Below, one piece after another: positions 1 to 12,294 of a stretch of DNA of 64,000 bases. The number at the start of each line of letters is the position of its first letter. The first letter of the stretch is position 1. The translations under genes and the position numbers were made by a program. The DNA is from Elephas maximus indicus (lineage: Eukaryota; Chordata; Mammalia; Proboscidea; Elephantidae), in assembly GCF_024166365.1 (NCBI RefSeq), contig NC_064819.1, positions 206,857,293-206,921,292 on the forward strand, read 5' to 3'. The notes under the pieces are model-generated. The model saw only the letters and a program-made list of their open reading frames with translations. It ran no database searches and had not been told where the DNA came from.

Positions 1-356
1 AGGCTTTCTCTCTCTGTGGGCCTTCTCATCAATCTCCTGGACTAGGAGCTTCTCCGTGCAGGAATCCCAGGTCCAAACAACATGCTCTGCTCCCAGCACT
101 GCTTTCTTGGTGGTATGAAGTCCTTTTGTCTCTATGCTTGCTTCTTTCTTTTATATCTTAAAAGAGATTGCCTCAAGACACAATCCAATTGTGTCGAATG
201 AGTCCTACCTCACTAACACAACTGCCGCCCATCCTTCCTCATTAACATCATAGAGGCAGGATTTACAACTTGTAGGAAAATCACACAATACCAGGAATCA
301 TGGCCCAGCCAAATTGCTACACACATTTTTGGGGAGGCATAATTCAATCCATGACA
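1..356 (-). mobile_element. Partial solo LTR, afrotherian MaLR-like family
   Basis: This is the same family as the complete copy at 44421-44926, sharing for example the segment around CTGCTTTCTTGGTGGTATGA and the AATTCAATCC..GACA end. The window edge cuts off the other end. It is non-coding, and no internal retroviral sequence is attached. Confidence 0.7.
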
Positions 357-384
357 TTCCTCTTAAGTGCCATATTAGAACCTT

Positions 385-1133
385 TGCTTAGAACCTTCCA
401 ATGTCTTCCTATATCACTCAGGATGAAAGGCACAGTTTTCAGAGTCACCTACAATGTCCTGTATGATCTGACCCCATTACCTCTAAATTCATCTCCTACA
501 ATGCTCCTTCTAACCCTCAGTGCTTCTTCCTGGGTGGCTGTTTGTTGTTTCTTGAACATGCCAGGCACATTCCCATTTTGTGACCTTGTACTGGTTTTCT
601 CTCTGCTTGAACGTTATTCCTGAGATATTCATATGGCTTTCTCCCTCACCACCTTTCTGGCTGTGGTCAAATATTATCAGTTAATTCCTCCATAGCCCAT
701 TTAATCCATTGTCATCAAGTAGATTCTGACTCAAAGGTATCTAATAGGACAGAGCAGACCTGCCCCGCAGCGTTTTCTTGGCTGTACTCTTTATGGAAGC
801 AGATTGCCACATCTTGCTCCTGAGGGGTGGCTGGTGGGTTCAAACTGTTGACCTTTTGGTTAGCAGCCAAGCGTTTAACCACTGCATCATCAGGGCTCCT
901 GTAATTCCCCCAAGACTATCTGAAATAGCAACATCTCTGTCTACTAGCTGTGCCTGTCCCCTTATCTGCTTAATTTTTCTCCATGACACATATCATTATT
1001 TGGTATACTGTGTGTGTGTTTTATTTTTCTCCCCCACTAGAATATAAACTCCATGAGGGCAGGGATGTTGTATGTTTTATCCCCACCACTTAGAACAGTG
1101 GTGTGTACATAATAAGCACTTAAGACACATTTA
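385..1133 (+). repeat. Ancient L2 LINE 3' fragment
   Basis: The segments AGAACCTTCCAATGTCTTCC and later CTAGAATATAAACTCCATGAGGGCAGG are typical of the L2 3' end. The copy is split by the SINE at 705-900 and ends near a run resembling the L2 tail. No frame is intact. Confidence 0.7.
705..900 (-). mobile_element. AfroSINE (long type), inserted in L2
   Basis: The copy has the reversed tRNA-like head (TTAACCACTGCATCATCAGGGC) at its right end and the RTE-like tail at its left. It is diverged. Confidence 0.75.
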
Positions 1134-1158
1134 GCCAGGCAATGGAAAGTAATGTGAC

Positions 1159-2157
1159 TGTATTAGTTTCCTAGGGCTACCATGACAAAGTACCCCAAGT
1201 TGGGTGGCTTATAAGGAGAGACATTTATTGTCTCACAGTTCTAGAGGCTAGAAGTCTGAATTGGGGATGTTGGCAGGGCTATGCTTTCAGAAGGCTCTAG
1301 GGGAGGACCTTTCTTGTCTCTCTCAATTTTTGGTAGCCCCAGGCGTTCCTTGGTTTGCAGCTGTGGCATTATTCTGCAGTCACATGGCGGCCTTCCCTCG
1401 TCTGTCTCTCTTTGCCTCTTCTCCTCTTTTATAGGACACCACTCAGACTGGATTAGGACCCAGCCCACTCAGATTAAATGGTAACACCTTCAAAGACCCT
1501 ATTTCCAAACAAAACCACATTCAGAGGTGTGATGGTTAAGGTTGTGTGTTAACTTGGCTGGGCCATGATTCTCAGTGGTTTGGCAGTTATGATGTAGTTT
1601 GACAGTCACATAATGTGATCACTTCCATGATGAGATTTGATATAATGTGATCACCTCCATGATGGGGTCTGCTGTGAGTAGCCAATCAGATGAAAGGGAG
1701 TTTTCTTGGGTGTGTGGCCTGCATGGAATACAAGTGGATATTCTGGCAAGGTTAATGGGCTTTTGCTCTCTCTGGATCCTGCAGCTGGCTTCTGTTCATC
1801 TGACCTTCCGTTCTTGGGACTTGAGCTAGCAACTTACCTGCAATCTTGCGTGCTAATCTTGGGATTCATCCATCTTCACAGCCTCTGAGCAAGAGCCCTG
1901 CTCTCTGACCTGCTGATCTTGGGTTCGCCAGCCCCTGGGCCTTCGTGAATCAGGAGAAGCCTCTATCCTGGTCTGTGAACTTGGGATGTTCCAGCTTCTA
2001 CAACTTTGTAAGCCATTTTCTTGACATAAATCTCTCTATATATACTTATATGCTTTACTGGCTTTGCTTCTCTAGGTCACCCAGCCTAAGACAAGAGGTA
2101 CCAGGAATTAGGACTTCAACATAAATTTTGGGGGAACATGATTCGGTTCTGTTAACA
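1159..2157 (-). mobile_element. MLT1-type MaLR LTR, interrupted
   Basis: It starts TGTATTAGTTTCCTAGGGCT and ends ..GTTAACA, with near-identical 5-bp flanks (gtgac/gtgat). This is the well-known MLT1 form. It is interrupted at 1528-2093 by a younger LTR. No gag or pol sequence accompanies it. Confidence 0.8.
1528..2093 (+). mobile_element. Solo LTR nested in MLT1, perfect 5-bp target duplication
   Basis: It begins TGTGATGGTTAAGG and ends CCTAAGACA, flanked by agagg at 1523-1527 and 2094-2098. A second copy in reverse lies at 45270-45707. The TG..CA ends and 5-bp duplication indicate an LTR of ERVL/MaLR type. The family name is not certain. Confidence 0.75.
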
Positions 2158-2385
2158 GTGATATTAACAGCTGACATAAATTTACAAGATTTAAGCTAAA
2201 AGATCAAGAAGGTGCTTCTCTAACTTTGTACGAGATGGGTTGGGAGCCCCAAGGGGAGAGGGCTGAGATTCTTTGGTCCATAAGGCCACTACATCTAGAC
2301 ACACATTGGCAACTCTGGCATTAGCAAAACAGTAAAAAATTTTGCAAAAAACTGCCAGCTTTTCAGCTGGACAAATCAATCTGTG

Positions 2386-2988
2386 TGTTGCCGGGTGAAA
2401 ACCCTAGGTTTTACTCAACATGACTTGTTACAGCCAATAAACAAGAGGTTGAAGTGGGAGATCAGAAAGACACCTTTATTTTGTTGTACAAGGGAAGAAG
2501 CAATTGGGGCTGCTGCCTCTAAGACTGCTTTCAGGCAGCTTGGGGAGGTGGGCTTTTACAGAGAGCCGATAAGGAAATGCAAATTCATCGTGAATATTCG
2601 GGATAGACCTCCATGCAGGGTCTCAGACCTTGGGGATAACTAGGCATTTTCTTTAGACAAGGGTTTGATTCTCCAGGATGGAAGAAAAGGTTGGTTTTCT
2701 CTATTAGCATGTTAAGTTTCCACCTAGAAGTGAGTTAAGGCCATCTATGACCTGTTCTGTGGTTAGCTTGTCAAGGACAATTTCATGAGAAAGTGCAGCT
2801 TATTCTGTTTGGTGTAGGAGGATAAGCCAGAGCAGGTGTCTCTTAGAAGGGTTGGGCTCTGAGGCTGCCTGTCTCATGAGTGCTGTGGGAATTATCTGCT
2901 AGGGTTGGCTAGGTTTCCCTGAGAAAGTATCTGGGTACTTTTCTGTGTGGGGAAGTGGATGACATATAGGGATGGTATTTCTTTGTCA
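2386..2988 (-). mobile_element. Possible old ERV LTR, unclassified
   Basis: On the minus strand an AATAAA at about 2474 is followed by a stretch resembling R-U5, ending GGCAACA at 2386. The plus strand starts TGTTGCC and ends TTTGTCA, compatible with LTR ends. No target duplication or partner copy is visible in the window, so this is tentative. Confidence 0.35.
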
Positions 2989-2989
2989 A

Positions 2990-3640
2990 TTTTCTCATTC
3001 TAATTTTTCTGTGGGAATTAGTCTGTTTAGGTTTTTCTATATCTTCTGGGTTCAGTTTCTGCAAATTGTATTTTCTTCAGAAGATGACCCATCTCATTCC
3101 CACTTTTAAATTCATTCACTTAGAGTAAATCATTCCATCATGGTTTATTCAATCTTCCGTTTCTGTGGTTTCCCTTTTATAATTTTCTATTCTGAGTAAA
3201 GATATTTTCTCTCTGTGTTCTTATTTTAAATAAGTTAGCTGGTTACTTATCTTTTTTTCAGGGAACCAGATTTTATAATTAGTTATGTATTCTACTTTTT
3301 TAAAAAATAAAAAAATCATGAATCATTCATGTCTCCTTTTATCTTTTTGAATTGCTTCCTTCTGTTCTTCTATTCAATCTTTTTAAAAAGTAAAAACTCA
3401 TTTAGACAGATACTTATTTCATTTGCTTTATTTTTTCTTTTATAACATTAGGAGCATTTACACCAGGAATTTACTTTGATATGTGTCCCATAGGGTTCCC
3501 TATGGGATATGAAATGTGATGTTTTTTATTATTTGCTTTCTTTAGAAATTCTGCAATTTAGGTTTCTTATTCTGATCCATGGGTTTTTCAAAAGAGAATT
3601 ATAAATACAATTTCCAAGTGGAAGAACTTTAAAATTTTAA
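2990..3640 (-). repeat. Probable ancient L1 fragment
   Basis: This T-rich plus strand resembles antisense ORF2 of old L1 families, for example GATATGTGTCCCATAGGG near 3478, which corresponds to the endonuclease-RT linker seen in the younger copies near 9990 and 59835. It is strongly decayed. Confidence 0.45.
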
Positions 3641-3790
3641 TTCTCACGATTTCCAGAGAAGAAGAAAAAATGCTGATATGAAACCATGTTCAGTATGGAA
3701 ATCCCCTCTCATATTGTTTTGCTTGCTGGGAGTTGTGGGCAGAGAGATGGATTAGTGTTTCTTTATTATTTAAATACAAAGATAAAATAT

Positions 3791-4012
3791 GGCCAGACAA
3801 CTGCTCAGTTGTAATACCAGTCTAACAAAATGAATACTGGGAAAGGTTGGTGGTTCAAATCCACTCAGTAGCTCTTGGGAAGAAAGACCTTTCAATCTGC
3901 TTCTGAAAGGTCACAACCTTGGAAGCCCTGTGGAGCAGTTCTACTCTGTGCATATTGGGTTTGCCATGAAACAGAATCGAGTCATTGGCAACTTGTTTAG
4001 TTTTTGTTTGTT
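3791..4012 (+). mobile_element. AfroSINE, diverged long type
   Basis: A B-box-like GGTTCAAATCC and the tail GTTCTACTCTGTGC..GCCATGAAACAGAATCGAG are recognisable. The head is decayed. Confidence 0.6.
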
Positions 4013-4815
4013 TTTGGTTTTAAACAAAACAAAAAATCTTCATCAACCTCAGAGTAAGAAAAACATCTTTTGCATTTTAAAATAGGGTTTTCTTATATGA
4101 TTTTATTGCCACATTATGAGGAGTCACTGTAAGTAACCTAGTAGAGTGTATTTCCAGCTTCACCTAAGGCTATCTCTGGATGCGACTGCCCAACTGTCAA
4201 AGTTCATGACAAGCATGACATGTATTCAAAGAGAAGTGGCAGCTTTAATGCCCCTTTTTATATATGCAGCTAGAAACATGAGACCACGTGGGATAAGCCT
4301 GGGCTTTGGACAGGGGTGAAACCAGAGTTGGAATCCATCACAAGACACTTCTTTGAGTTTTATCCACTCACAGTGGAGCCCCCATCATGGTCCTCAAAGG
4401 CCTATAGGATGCTACTTCTTATCCCCCTCAAATGCCCACACAAAGCTAGGGCACTCACTAAGTTCATTTGATTTCTGAGGTTTCCGGACTCTTTAACTGA
4501 ACCCATTTAAACATTCTATATTCAACACTGTGGAGGACTATACCTTCTCTCCCACCCCAAGCCCCTCTGTCTGCCTGACAGACTCCAGCAGAGGCTCCTG
4601 TCCTTCCTGGGCTTGAGGCTCCCATGCCCCAGCTCCTAGCTGACTCCTTATGCCTTTGAGCTGCACTCAGCCGAGTTCCTGTGGCCATCCCTGGCTCCCC
4701 AAGGCCCTGCTCCTGCCAATCCTCAATGTTTTATTTGCGTTCTGAATTCTACTATATTGTATACCCAAGATAAATCTCTTTGGTCTCCAACTTACCTAAA
4801 AATCATCTAATTTTC

Positions 4816-5013
4816 CTGTGGAGTCCCTGTGTGGTACAAATAGTCAATGAGCTCAGCAGCTAACCAAATGGTCTGAGTCCACCAAGGAGCAGAAGACAGA
4901 TCTGGTGATCTACTTCTAAAAAATCAGCCACTGAAAACCCATACAGTTCTCCTCTGATACATACGGGGTCACTATGAGTTGGAATTAATTGACTTGACGG
5001 CAACTGGTTTTTA
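4816..5013 (+). mobile_element. AfroSINE, diverged long type
   Basis: The copy runs from the head (GAGTCCCTGTGTGGTAC) to the tail (GGGTCACTATGAGTTGGAAT), with the internal section present only in the long type. DNA from 4013 to 4815 shows no recognisable feature. Confidence 0.65.
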
Positions 5014-5395
5014 AATTTTCTATGTCCCAATTTCCTCACTTGGACAAATGTACAATACTATCAGCATCACCAGGTAGCTAGTAAGATTAAGAAGAGAACT
5101 TTTGCCAAGCATTTGACCATAGCAGAGACTTGGTAAACACCAGTTTTCCTTCCCATTTCCCCTTGGATCTGCTAGAGGGAAGCAATTGTCCCCCAGGCTA
5201 TGGTGACTTACTATTGCCATAAGGTTTCCCAAAAGGGTGGACTTCAAGCAGGAATCCTGCTTGTATGGGAACAGAGAAGTCATCAAAGCTCTGGAGAGTG
5301 AGTCTTATCTTGTTCCATCCTAGCCCTGCATGAGGAAAGTTGAAATGATGGGAAATGAGAAATTCTATAGATGGCATACTGTAGGTAGGATTTTT

Positions 5396-5762
5396 TTTTT
5401 TAATAATTTTTATTGAGCTTTAAGTGAACGTTTACAAATCAAGTCAGTCACATATAAGCTTATATACACCTTACTCCATACTCCCACTTACTCTCCCCCT
5501 AATGAGTCAGCCCTTCCAGTCTCTCCTTTCGTGACAATTTTGCCAGTTTCTAACCCTCTCTACCCTCCTATCTCCCCTCCAGACAGGAGATGCCAACACA
5601 GTCTCAAGTGTCCACCTGATACAAGTAGCTCACTCTTCATCAGCATCTCTCTCCAACCCATTGTCCAGTCCCGTCCATGTCTGATCAGTTGTCTTCAGGA
5701 AGGGTTCCTGTCCTGGGCCAACAGAAGGTTTGGGGACCATGACCGCCGGGATTCCTCTATGC
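5396..5762 (-). mobile_element. 5'-truncated L1, 3' UTR only
   Basis: A poly(T) at 5391 leads into the L1 3' UTR (TTTATTGAGCTTTAAGTGAACG). The target duplication AGGTAGGATTTTT is at 5383-5395 and 5763-5775. It contains no coding sequence. Confidence 0.8.
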
Positions 5763-6895
5763 AGGTAGGATTTTTGAGGTAAAGTTAATTTACTGAATTT
5801 GGCAAGCTGTTACACGGCATGGAGGTCTGCACATTTTTCTTTTTTCCATAGCTGGATAGATTTACTTCTGGGTTCTCAATTCTATTCCATTGGTCTATAT
5901 GTCTGTCATTGTACCAGTACCAGGCTGTTTTTTTAAAATTGTGCTTTAAGTGAAAGTTTACATTTCAAGTCAGTTTCTTATACAAAAATTTATACACATT
6001 GTTATGTGACCCTAGTTGCTTTCCCTATAACGTGACAGCACACTCCTCCTTTCTACTTTGTCCATTCAACCAGCTCCTGTCCCTTTCTGCCTTCTTATCT
6101 CACCTCTGGACAGGAGCTGCCTATTTAGTCTCATGTATCGACTTCAACTAAGAAGCACACTCTTTGTAAGTAACATTTTATGTCTTTTAGTCCAGTCTAA
6201 TCTTTGTCTGAAGAGTTGGCTTTGGGAATGGTTTTAGTTTTGGGTTAACAGAGAGTCCGGGGACTCTGTCTTCTGGGGCCCCCTCCACTCTAAGTCAGGT
6301 CATTTAAGTCTGGTCTTTATACTAGAATTCGAGTTCTGCACTCCATTTTTCTCCTGCTCCATCAGAGACTGTTGTGATCCTTGTTAGGGTGGTCACTGGG
6401 GATAGTTGGAGACTGTCAGACCTTCTAGTTTCAGGCCGGCAGAGTCTCTGGTTTATGTAGTCTCTTGGGCTACTATTTTCCTTGAGTCTTTGCTGTTCTT
6501 CATTCTCCTTTGCTCCAGGTAGATTGGCACAAATTGATGCAACTTAGATGGCTACTTCTAGCTTTTAAGACCTCAGACGCCACTCACCAAAGTGGGATGC
6601 AAAACATTTTCTTAATAAACTTTGTTATGCCAGTTGACCTAGATGTCCCCCAAAACCATGGTCCCCAGACCCCTGCCCCTGCTACTCTGTCCCTTGAAAT
6701 CTTAGGTGGTATTCAGGAAACTTATTTGCTTTGGGTTTAGTCCAGTTGTGCTGACTTCCCCTGTATTGTGTGTTGTCATTCCCTTCTCCTAAGATAATTC
6801 TTGTCTGCCATCTAGTGAATACCCCTCTCCTTCCTCCCCACCCTTGTAAGCATCAAAGAGTGTTTTCTTCTGTGTTTAAACCTTTTCTTGAGTTC

Positions 6896-9800
6896 TTATA
6901 ATAGTGGTTTTATACAATATTTGTCCTTTTGCGACTGACTAATTTTACTCAGCATAATGCCTTCCAGATTCATCTATGTTACATGATGTTTCATGGGTTC
7001 ATCATTGTTCCCTATTGCTTATCATCCAGTAGTATTACATTGTGTGAATATACGATAATTTGTTTATCCATTCATCCATTGCTGAGCACCTAGTTTGCTC
7101 ATCTTTTTGCTATTGTGAACAGTGCTGCAATGAACATGGGTATACATATGTCTATGTGTGTGAGGGCTCTTATTTCTCTAGGATATTCCAAGGAGTGGGA
7201 TTGCTGGATCATCCAGTAGTTCTATTTCTAGCTTTTTAAGGAAGCGCCAAATCGATTTCCAAAGTGGTTGTACCATTTTACATTCCCACCAGCACTGTAT
7301 AAGTGTTCCAGTCTCTCCACAGCCTCTCCAACGTTTATTATTTTGTAATTTTTGGATTAATGCTAGCCTTGTTGGGGTGATATGGTATCTCATTGTAGTT
7401 TTCATTTGCATTTCTCTACTGGCTAATGATCATGAGCATTTCCTCATGTATCTATTAGCCACCTGAATGTTTTCTTTGATGAAGTGATGAAATTCATAGC
7501 CTTTGCCCATTTTTTAATTGGGTTGTCTTTTCGTTATTGAGGTTTTGCAATATCTTGTAGATTTTAGAGACTAGATGCAGATTGGGTTTGTCGTAGCCAA
7601 ATTTTTTTTCCCGGTCTGTAGGTTGTCTTTTTACTCTTTTGGTGAAATCTTTGGATGAGCCTAATTGTTTGATTTTTAGGAGCTCTCAGTTATCTAGTTT
7701 CTCTTCTTCATTGTTTTGTATTCTATTTATGCCATGTATTAGGGTTCCTAGCTTTGTCCCTATTTTTTCTTCCATGATCTTTATTGTTTTAGATTTTGTA
7801 TTCAGGTCTTTGATCCATTTTGAGTTGGTTTTTGTGTATGGTGTGAGGTAAGGGTCTTGTTTCATTTTTTCGCAGGTGGATATCTAGTTATGCCAGCACC
7901 ATTTGTTAAAGAGACTATCTTTTCCCTAATTAATGGACTTTGGGCCTTTGTCAAGCCTTTGCTCATAGGTAGATGAATTTACATCTGGATTCTCAATTCT
8001 GTTCCATTGGTCTATGCATCTGTTGTTGTACGAGTACCAGCATGTTTTGACTAGCCCAGTGGTATAATAGGTTCTAAAATTAGGTAGCATGAGGTCTCCC
8101 AGTTTGTTCTTCTTCAGTAATGTTTTACTTACCTGGGGCCTCTTCTCTTGCCGTATAAAGTTGGTGATTTGTTTTTCTCCATCTCATTGAAAAATGCCAT
8201 TGGAATTTGGATTGGGATTGCATGGTATCTATAGATCCCTTTGGGTAGAATAGACATTTTCACAATGTTGAGTCTTCCCATCCATGAGCAAGGTATGTTT
8301 TTCCACTTATGTAGGTTTCTTTTGGTTTCTTGCTTTCTTGTGTCTCGTAGCTTTCTTTGTATAGTACTTTTATATCTCTAGTTAGATTTATTCCTAAGTA
8401 TTTTATCTTCTTGGGGGCTATTGTAAATGGTATCGATTTGGTGATTTCCTCTTTGACATTCTCTTTGCTGGTGTAGAGGATTCCAACTGGTTTTTGTATG
8501 TTTATCTTTTATCCTGATACTTTGCTGAAATATTCTATTAGTTCCAGTAGTTTTCTTGTGGATTCTTTGGGGTTTTCTGTGTATGAGATCATATCGGCTG
8601 CAAATAGAGATATTTTTACTTCTTCCTTACCAATTTATGTGCCCTTTATTTCTTTTTCTATAGACGCCCTGGTGGTGTAGTGGTTAAGTGCTATGGCTGC
8701 TAACCAAGAAGTCAGCAGTTCGAATCCGCCAGCCACTCCTTGGAAACTCTATGGGGTGGTTCTACTCTGTTCTATAGGGTTGCTATGAGTTTTAATCAAC
8801 TCGACTACAGTGGGTTTTATTTCCTTTTCTAGCCTAATTGCTCTTACTAGGATCTCCAGCACACTGTTGAATAAGAGTGGTGATAAAGGGTATCCTTATC
8901 TGGTTCCCATTCTCGAGGGGAATGGTTTCAGACTCTCCATTTAGGATGATGTCGAATGTTGGCTTTGTATAAATGTCCTTTATTATGTTGAGGAATTTCC
9001 CTTCTAATCCTATTTTGCTGAGTTTTTATCATGAATGGGTGTTGGACTTTGTCAAATGCCTTTTCTGCATCAGTTGATAAGATCATATTGTTCTTGTCTT
9101 TTATTTATGTGATGGATTACCTTGATTGTTTTTGTAATGTTGAAACATCCCTGCATACCTGTTGTGAGTCCCACTTGATCTTGGTGAATTATTTTTTTGA
9201 TATGTTTTTGAATTCTATTAGTCAGAATTTTATTGAGTATTTTCACATCCATGTTCATGAGGGATATTGGTCTGTAATTTTCTTTTTTTGTGGTGTCTTT
9301 ACCTGGTTTTGGTAAAATGGATATGCTAGCTTCATAGAATTAGTTTGGGAGTATCCCATCCTCCTCGGTGATCTGAAATACCTTTAGCAATAGTCGTGTT
9401 AACTCTTCTCTGAAAGTTTGGTAGAATTCTCCAGTGAAGCCATCAGGGCCAGGGCTTTTTTTTGTTGGGAGTTTTTAAATCACCTTTTCGATCTCTTCTT
9501 TTGTTATAGGTTTATTTAGTTGTTCTACCTCTGTTTGTGTTAGTTTAGGTAGGTAGTGTATTTCTAGAAATTTGTTCATTTCCTCTAGGTTTTCAAATTT
9601 GTTAGAGTACAATTTTTCATAATATTCTTCTATGATTTTTTTAATTCCGGTTGGGTCTGTTGTGATATCCCCCATCTCATTTCTTATTTGGGTTATTTGC
9701 TTCCTTTCCTGTTTGTCTTTTGTCAGTTTGGCCAATGGTTTATTGATTTTGTTGATCTTTTCAAAGATCCAGATTTTGGTCTTGTTAACTCTTTCAATTG

Positions 9801-10830
9801 TTTTCTATTCTGTATTTCATTTAATTCTGCCCTAATTTTTATTGTTTTCTTTCTTCTGGTGCCCAAGGGCTTCTTTTGCTGTTTTCTTTCTATTTGTTTG
9901 AGTTGTAGGGCTAATGTTTTGATTTTGGCCCTTTCTTCTTTTTGGATGTGTGCATTTATTGCTATAAATTGACCTCTGAGCATTGCTTTTGCTGCGTCCC
10001 AAAGGTTCTTGTAGGATGTGTTTTCATTCTCATTTGATTCTGTGAATTTCTTTATTACGTCCTTAATTTCTTCTATAACCCAGTAGTTTTTGAGCAAGGT
10101 GTTGTTTGGTTTCCATGTGTCTAATTTTTTTCCTTGCTTTTTCTGTTATTGATTTCTACTTTTATGGCTTTATGGTCAGAAAAGATGCTTTGTAATATTT
10201 CAATGTTTTGGATTCTATTAAGGCTTGCATTATGGCCTAATACGTGGTCTATTCTGGAGAATGTTCCATGTGCATTGGAAAAGAAAATGTACTTGGCTGC
10301 TATCGGGTGAAGTGTTCTATATGTGTCTGTGAGGTCAGGTTGGTTGATTGTGGTGTTTAGATCTTCTGTGCTTTTATTGAGCTTCTTTCTGGATGTTCTG
10401 TCTTTAACCGAAAGTGGTGTGTTGAAGTTTCCTACTATTATTGTGGAGTTGTCTATCTGTCTTTTAATACTGTTAGAGTTTGTTTTATGTATTTTGGAGT
10501 GCTGTCATTGGACGTGCAAATATTATGGCTATGTCCTCCTGGTGCATTGACCCTTTAATCATTATATAGTGTCCTTCCTTATCCTTTACGGTGGATTTTA
10601 CTTTAAAGCCTATTTTGTCAGAAATTAATATTGCCACTGCTTCTATTTTTTTTTTTATTTGTTTGGTATGTTTTTTTCCATCCTTTGTGTTTTGGTTTGT
10701 TTGTGTCTTTAAGTCTAAGGTATGTCTCTTATAGGCAGCCTATAGATGAATCCTGTATTTTTATCCATTCTGCCACTCTCTGTCTCTTTATCGGTCCATT
10801 TACATTCAGCATAATTATGGAATAGGTACG
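6896..10830 (-). pseudogene. L1 ORF2 (endonuclease-reverse transcriptase), broken
   Basis: ORF2 copies and inserts L1 RNA. Recognisable pieces from N to C terminus include the endonuclease-RT linker at 9723-10097, RT parts at 9475-9735 and 9070-9258, and the cysteine-rich C terminus at 7178-7411 (WRGCGETGTLIQCWWECK). The usual end PLL plus TAA is at 6896. Frameshifts separate all pieces and the SINE at 8662-8817 lies inside, so no product is expected. Confidence 0.8.
8662..8817 (+). mobile_element. AfroSINE (short type) inside L1 ORF2
   Basis: It carries a well preserved head (GCCCTGGTGGTGTAGTGG) and B box (GTTCGAATCC), flanked by near-identical TTTATTTCYTTTTCTA duplications. It is younger than the surrounding L1. 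Confidence 0.9.
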
Positions 10831-11289
10831 AGTTTAGTGCTGTCTTTTGATGTCTTTTGTGTTTGCATTGTTGACAGTTTCTTTGTTCCACTTAATTTTC
10901 TGTGCTGAGTCATTTTTCTTTATGTATTTCCTTTTCATCTTTTTCATTGTTGTTGATTTTGTGTTTGCTGAGTCTTTATGTTTTTCATTTTGATGTGTAG
11001 GGTTGTTAGTTTCCTTTGTCATTACCTCATTATTTACCCCTATTTTTTTTTTTTAATTTAAACCAGTCTTTTATTTCTTTACATCATCTTGACTTCTTCT
11101 CCACATGAAAGGTCTATGACTACATTTTTTAGTTCCCCTTTTTTTGTTTTAATGTTGTCATCTTTTACGTATTGATGTCTCTGTTTCCCTATTTTCAGTG
11201 TTTTGTCTTTGATTTATTTTTGTGACTTCCGTATCTGGTTTGATATCTGGTTGCTCTGCCTTGTGTTCTAGTCTTGGGTTGTTATCTGA

Positions 11290-12294
11290 TGTTATTGATT
11301 TTCTAACCAGAGGACACCCTTTAGTATTTCATGTAATTTTTTTTTTTTTTTTTTGCAAATTCTCTGAACTCCTGTTTGTCTGCAAGTGCCCTAATTTCTC
11401 CAACATATTTGAGAGACAGTTTTGCTGAATATATAATTCTTGCCAGTTTTTTTCCTTCAAAGCTTTATGTATGTCATCCCATTGCCTTCTTGCCTGTGCG
11501 GTTACTTCTGAGTAGTCAGAGCTTAGTCTTCTTGACTCTCCTTTGTAGATTACTTTTTTGTTTATCCCTAGCTACTCTTAAAAATTTTCTCTTCATCTTT
11601 TGTTTTGGCAGGTTTGGTTATAATATATCTTGGTGGCTTTCTTTTAGGATCTACCTTGTGTGGGGTTCCATGAGCATCTTGGATAGATACCTTCTCATTT
11701 TTCATGATATCAGGGAAGTTTTCTGCCAACAAATCTTCAATTCTCTCTGTATTTTCTGTTATCCCCCCATGCGATAGTCCAAACACTCATAGGTCTTTTT
11801 GTCTTGATAGAGTCCCATATAATTCTTCATTTTTTAAAATTCTTCTGTCTGATTTCTCCTCAAATAAGTTGATGTCAAGTGTTTTATCTTCAATCTCACT
11901 AATTCTGACTTCTGTTGCCTCAATTCTACTCCTATGACTTTCTATTGAGTTGTCTAATTCTGAAGTTTTATAGTTAATTTTCTGGATTTCTGTTTGCTGT
12001 CTCTACATGGATTCTTGCAGCCTGTTAAATTTGTCATTGTACTCTTCTGTGATCTTAAGTTTCTCTATTGCTTTGTATGTGTGTTCCTTGCCTCGTTCTA
12101 AGATTTGCCTGATCTTCCTGATTTCTTGAAGAGTTCTGTATATTAATCTTAATCTTTTGTATTTTACCTCCAGTAATTCCAGGAAATTATCTTCCTCTGG
12201 AAGATTTCTTGATGTTTTTGTTTTGGGAGCTTGTTGAAGCTATTATGGTCTGCATCTTTATGTGATTCAATATTTCCCCTTGTCTCCGAGCCAT
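11290..12294 (-). pseudogene. L1 ORF1 (RNA-binding chaperone), broken
   Basis: The start MARRQGEILNHIK at 12294 matches the start of the other L1 copy at 62162. The central part at 11568-11786 contains a frame matching ENTERIEDLLAENFPDIM. Stops and frameshifts interrupt it. It would encode the coiled-coil RNA-binding protein of L1. Confidence 0.7.
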
